From Tritrichomonas musculus (taxonomy: Eukaryota > Parabasalia > Tritrichomonadida > Tritrichomonadidae), in contig JAPFFF010000016.1 of assembly GCA_039105265.1 (NCBI GenBank), forward strand, positions 1,860,001-1,924,000: a stretch of DNA of 64,000 nucleotides, in the 5' to 3' direction. The notes under the pieces were generated by a model. The model ran no database searches. It saw only the letters and a program-made list of their open reading frames with translations, and had not been told where the DNA came from. Shown here piece by piece: positions 61,422-64,000 of this stretch (its first letter is position 1; every line of letters begins with the position of its first letter). A program made the position numbers and the translations under genes.

Positions 61422-61775
61422 ATGACTCCTATTGGCTTTTCTTTTCTTTTCTTTTTTTTTTTAAAAAAAAACTTACACATACTTGTTGTTTATATATTGC
61501 TTTTCAAAAAATATAAATATTATTTCTCAGGTTTAAAACAATTGTTATCATTAGATAGTGTCTATAAATGAAAAATGAATCACTATTCGCGATTAATATC
61601 TATTTAACAACGTTTATTTTTGATCAACTTAGAATCTGAAAAAAATATTATCAATTTTTTAAGTTATATATATAATAATATAATAGATTGGAAACCTTTT
61701 TCAACAGATTTACAAAATCACCAACTCTAATAATTTTGGTGTAAGGAACTCTTATATTTACCAAATATTCACAGA
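61422..61775. other. Intergenic region
   Basis: AT-rich; a C/T-rich run (TTTTCTTTTCTTTTC) lies just after the stop codon. No gene seen. Confidence 0.55.
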
Positions 61776-61789
61776 ATGAGAAATCCTCA

Positions 61790-61960
61790 GAAAGATCTAG
61801 ATGAAAATCAGAAGCTAAATTCAACATCGAACTCAAACGAATTTTTTAACCTGGCAAAAGCAAGTCAAACAAAGCTATCTAATTTGATGAAGATTATGAG
61901 GAATAGTCAGACGATCCCACAGATCTCTCAGTATGCCACAGTAAGTAAAGCAGAATTCCT
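61790..61960 (+). pseudogene. Fragment of the SPSK-repeat gene
   Basis: Bases around 61855-61925 (AATTTGATGAAGATTATGAG and flanks, with AGCAAGTCAAACAAAGC before it) align with 43978-44045 of the Ser/Lys-rich gene (CAATTTGATGAAGATTATGA). Divergence and a frame difference show it is a decayed copy; the short frame over it (61776-62003) ends in unrelated hydrophobic residues. Confidence 0.55.
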
Positions 61961-62227
61961 CGCTCTTGCCTTTATTCTTTCTTTTATTTGTATGTCTTTT
62001 TGACTAAGTTGAATAGCAATGAGCATGAAAATATTTTGAATATCAGGAGAAATAGTAACTTCTTTAATTACAACATCTTTTATATCTATGAAAGAGCATT
62101 TTTCTTAAATATGAATAATTGAACACATTTTTTTTTAAGTTAGACAATATGATGTAGTATTCTCTTTAATAAAATTTTGAAAATTTTGAAAACTTGAGAA
62201 AAGTGCCATTTTCCCATTTTTAAATTT
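61961..62227. other. Intergenic region upstream of the last gene
   Basis: AT-rich. CCATTTTTAAATTT directly before ATG 62228 resembles a weak initiator. No other feature. Confidence 0.5.
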
Positions 62228-64000
62228 ATGAACGATATTTATAAGCAAAGCTTTGACCAAATTCATAACTCGGATATAATTGATGATGATAATTTTGAAA
62301 ATGATGATTTATTTTCATTCCAACATAATTCAAAGAAAATTAATATATTTTATTCACAGTTAACTAAGTATTCTAGACATGTCCGTGAATCATATTTGTT
62401 TTCTGATGTTATCAATCGCCTTCCTCAAGAAATTCATCAATTCCAAGAAGAATTTCAGCTTATACCTGAAAACGTAGATTTCTTTTTACAATTACTACAG
62501 CAAAATTTCAATATTAATGAAGATTTGATTCTAACATACATTCAATGCATTGATCTCCTTAAAATATGCAAATTTTTAGAAGTTCGAAAACTATCATCCA
62601 GAATTAATCAATATATTAGAGCTCACAATGCTGATGTTGATTTTATTATTCAAATGCTTGAGTATGATTCCCAAACGCAAAAAGCAACCGACAACCAACA
62701 AATAGAAATTAGCGATGAGATTGAAAATTTGCTATCAAGCAAAATCAACGAATGTTTTTCAAATGAAAAATTCAAAGAATTGCCAATTCAAATTATTTAT
62801 CGAGTTATTAAGAAAAGTTCGCCTGATGAAATCAATAGCAACAAACTTTTTGATATAATAGTGAAATCATTGAATAAATTTTGCATTTTGTTTCCGTTTC
62901 TTGACCTTCAAAAACTGTCAGACGACAGACTTGATGAATTGTGTGAAAAGTATTCAAAATCGAATGAAAACACACAACACTGCTTTGATTACCTGAAGTG
63001 CAATTTAAACCTTATAAATGAAATAAATAATCGCAAGAAAACTCTGCAAGAAATGAATGACGAGCAACAAAATAAAATGAAAGATTTGGAAACAAAAATA
63101 TCATCACTTCAGAAACAATTTGACGACTCAGAAAAAGTTAATGCTCAGCTTCAAAAACAGTTTGATGACTCAGAAAAAGTGATCAGTGAACAGCAAAGTA
63201 AAGTGAAAGATCTAGAAGCGTCCCTTCAAAAACAAATTAATGACTCTGAAAAAGTAATAAGCGAGCAGCAAAGTAAGGTGAAAGATCTAGAAACATTGCT
63301 TCAAAATCAATTCAATGAGCAACTTCAAAATCAGTTGAATTATTCAAAAGAATTAGAAAATCAAATAAGTCAGCTACAAAAACGACTTAATAATATCTTC
63401 TTGATCAAAGGGAAAATAGTTGCGAGAGTTGAAAATGGACTTTTTATCAATGCAGAAATAAAATTGAAAGAAAAAGGTTCGACACTTGACACAACAAAGA
63501 GTAAAGTCATCGTTAGCACAAGTGATGCGAAATGTCTTGGAAGTGAAGCGTATGAAAAGGGAGAACCAATCACATCACTTAATATGAAAACATCATTTGC
63601 GCGCAAGTCAGGCAGGTACTACGTGAGATGCATAGTTTTTAACCGTGAAGGTGAATCGAATGAAATTGTGAGCAACTCAGTGACAACGAGCGGAAGCAGT
63701 CTCACATTCAGTTATATTGGCCTTGAGCCAGTCAAAATTTCACTGCCTCAAGGTCAATACAAACTTGAAGTCTGGGGCGCAAAAGGCGGCGATTCAACAG
63801 GCAATGGTTTCGGTAATCGAAGTAGTGGGCAGACAGTTCAAGGAGGTTTGGGCGGTTATTCGCGAGGAATTTTGAGTTTGAAGCAAAAAGAGACAGTTTA
63901 TGTTTTCGTTGGCGAGCAAGGCCGTTCTTCAAGTTCGTCAGATGGCTCGTGCACGAAGGGAGGCTTCCCTGACGGTGGAGGCACAAAAACAGGTCACTAT
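62228..64000 (+). CDS. BTB/BACK-like, coiled-coil, glycine-rich-domain protein (3' end outside window)
   Basis: The frame is open for 591 codons from ATG 62228 to the last base. Residues 50-150 (VNFFL-type: PENVDFFLQLLQQNFNINED, then YIQCIDLLKICKFLEVRKL) match the BTB-C/BACK-like N-terminal module of a big trichomonad family. A helical part follows up to 255. Residues about 260-395 form a coiled coil with near-repeats (KQFDDSEKV, ISEQQSKVKDLE). About 395-490 is a beta-rich domain (GRYYVRCIVFNREGESNEIV, Ig/fibronectin-like). From about 493 begins an ALK/LTK-type glycine-rich domain (ISLPQGQYKLEVWGAKGG, then GGLGGYSRGILSL and VYVFVGEQG). Codon use becomes GC-richer in the last third. Intracellular scaffold or surface role unknown. 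The tail fragment at 47828 is what its missing 3' end should resemble. Confidence 0.85.
   Translation, partial: MNDIYKQSFDQIHNSDIIDDDNFENDDLFSFQHNSKKINIFYSQLTKYSRHVRESYLFSDVINRLPQEIHQFQEEFQLIPENVDFFLQLLQQNFNINEDLILTYIQCIDLLKICKFLEVRKLSSRINQYIRAHNADVDFIIQMLEYDSQTQKATDNQQIEISDEIENLLSSKINECFSNEKFKELPIQIIYRVIKKSSPDEINSNKLFDIIVKSLNKFCILFPFLDLQKLSDDRLDELCEKYSKSNENTQHCFDYLKCNLNLINEINNRKKTLQEMNDEQQNKMKDLETKISSLQKQFDDSEKVNAQLQKQFDDSEKVISEQQSKVKDLEASLQKQINDSEKVISEQQSKVKDLETLLQNQFNEQLQNQLNYSKELENQISQLQKRLNNIFLIKGKIVARVENGLFINAEIKLKEKGSTLDTTKSKVIVSTSDAKCLGSEAYEKGEPITSLNMKTSFARKSGRYYVRCIVFNREGESNEIVSNSVTTSGSSLTFSYIGLEPVKISLPQGQYKLEVWGAKGGDSTGNGFGNRSSGQTVQGGLGGYSRGILSLKQKETVYVFVGEQGRSSSSSDGSCTKGGFPDGGGTKTGHY

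Noticed and set aside
61776-62003. 75-codon frame as a gene
   Set aside because: Its middle is a decayed, frame-shifted piece of the SPSK-repeat gene and its end is unrelated.

Overview
The window looks like nuclear DNA of a trichomonad (Parabasalia), probably a Tritrichomonas-type genome rather than Trichomonas vaginalis because the intergenic DNA is very AT-rich. The gene families support this: BspA-like leucine-rich repeat (LRR) proteins, a DUF3447-type protein, divergent protein kinases, a kinase-Sel1 fusion, a bacterial-type GH36 alpha-galactosidase and a short bacterial-type malic enzyme. Genes appear to lack introns. TAA, TAG and TGA all act as stops, several stop codons overlap a TAAA, and at least two genes have a TCA-type initiator 15-23 nt before the ATG. 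The species assignment is inference.

Layout. 1-6.2 kb: 3' end of a kinase-Sel1 gene, a seven-transmembrane RGS protein, and a divergent kinase. 7.1 kb: a fragment of the large gene at 55.3 kb. 8.1-32.0 kb: a large inverted duplication. Each arm (8160-11930 and 28241-31999) carries a divergent kinase, tRNA-Gln(CUG) and a 711-residue alpha-galactosidase. The two alpha-galactosidase copies encode identical proteins, while the kinase copies differ at five residues. The 16.3-kb spacer holds a nested transposon stack. Its outer element (13206-23745) carries a hAT-like transposase and contains a 568-bp MITE and a 7.5-kb pogo-like element (16033-23575) with perfect 35-bp TIRs. The 7.5-kb element in turn contains a 2.0-kb element (with a 1.5-kb one inside it), two small foldback elements and a decayed cysteine-rich gene fragment. 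23.8-28.2 kb adds another TIR element, a tandem repeat and a mariner relic.

32.3-45.5 kb: a canonical kinase, the malic enzyme, a small protein, and a 2126-residue Ser/Lys-rich repeat protein. 45.5-48.3 kb: a graveyard of gene fragments. These are an LRR piece split by a Tc1/mariner transposon whose TA duplication can be proved from the intact homologue, fused to the tail of a glycine-rich-domain gene, followed by an unrecognised relic. 49.0-52.1 kb: a DUF3447-type gene followed by a BspA-like array of exactly 22 units of 69 bp. 55.3-61.4 kb: a 2031-residue protein that joins ricin-like, BspA-LRR, SecA-like translocase/helicase and class 3 lipase modules. This is the most unusual protein here. 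62.2 kb to the end: an uninterrupted reading frame with BTB/BACK-like, coiled-coil and glycine-rich domains that runs off the window.

The genes do not form a pathway. The main theme is genome plasticity: inverted duplication, nested transposition, tandem repeat expansion and repeated copying of one LRR segment (three copies in the window), alongside expanded signalling (kinase, RGS) and surface-protein families.
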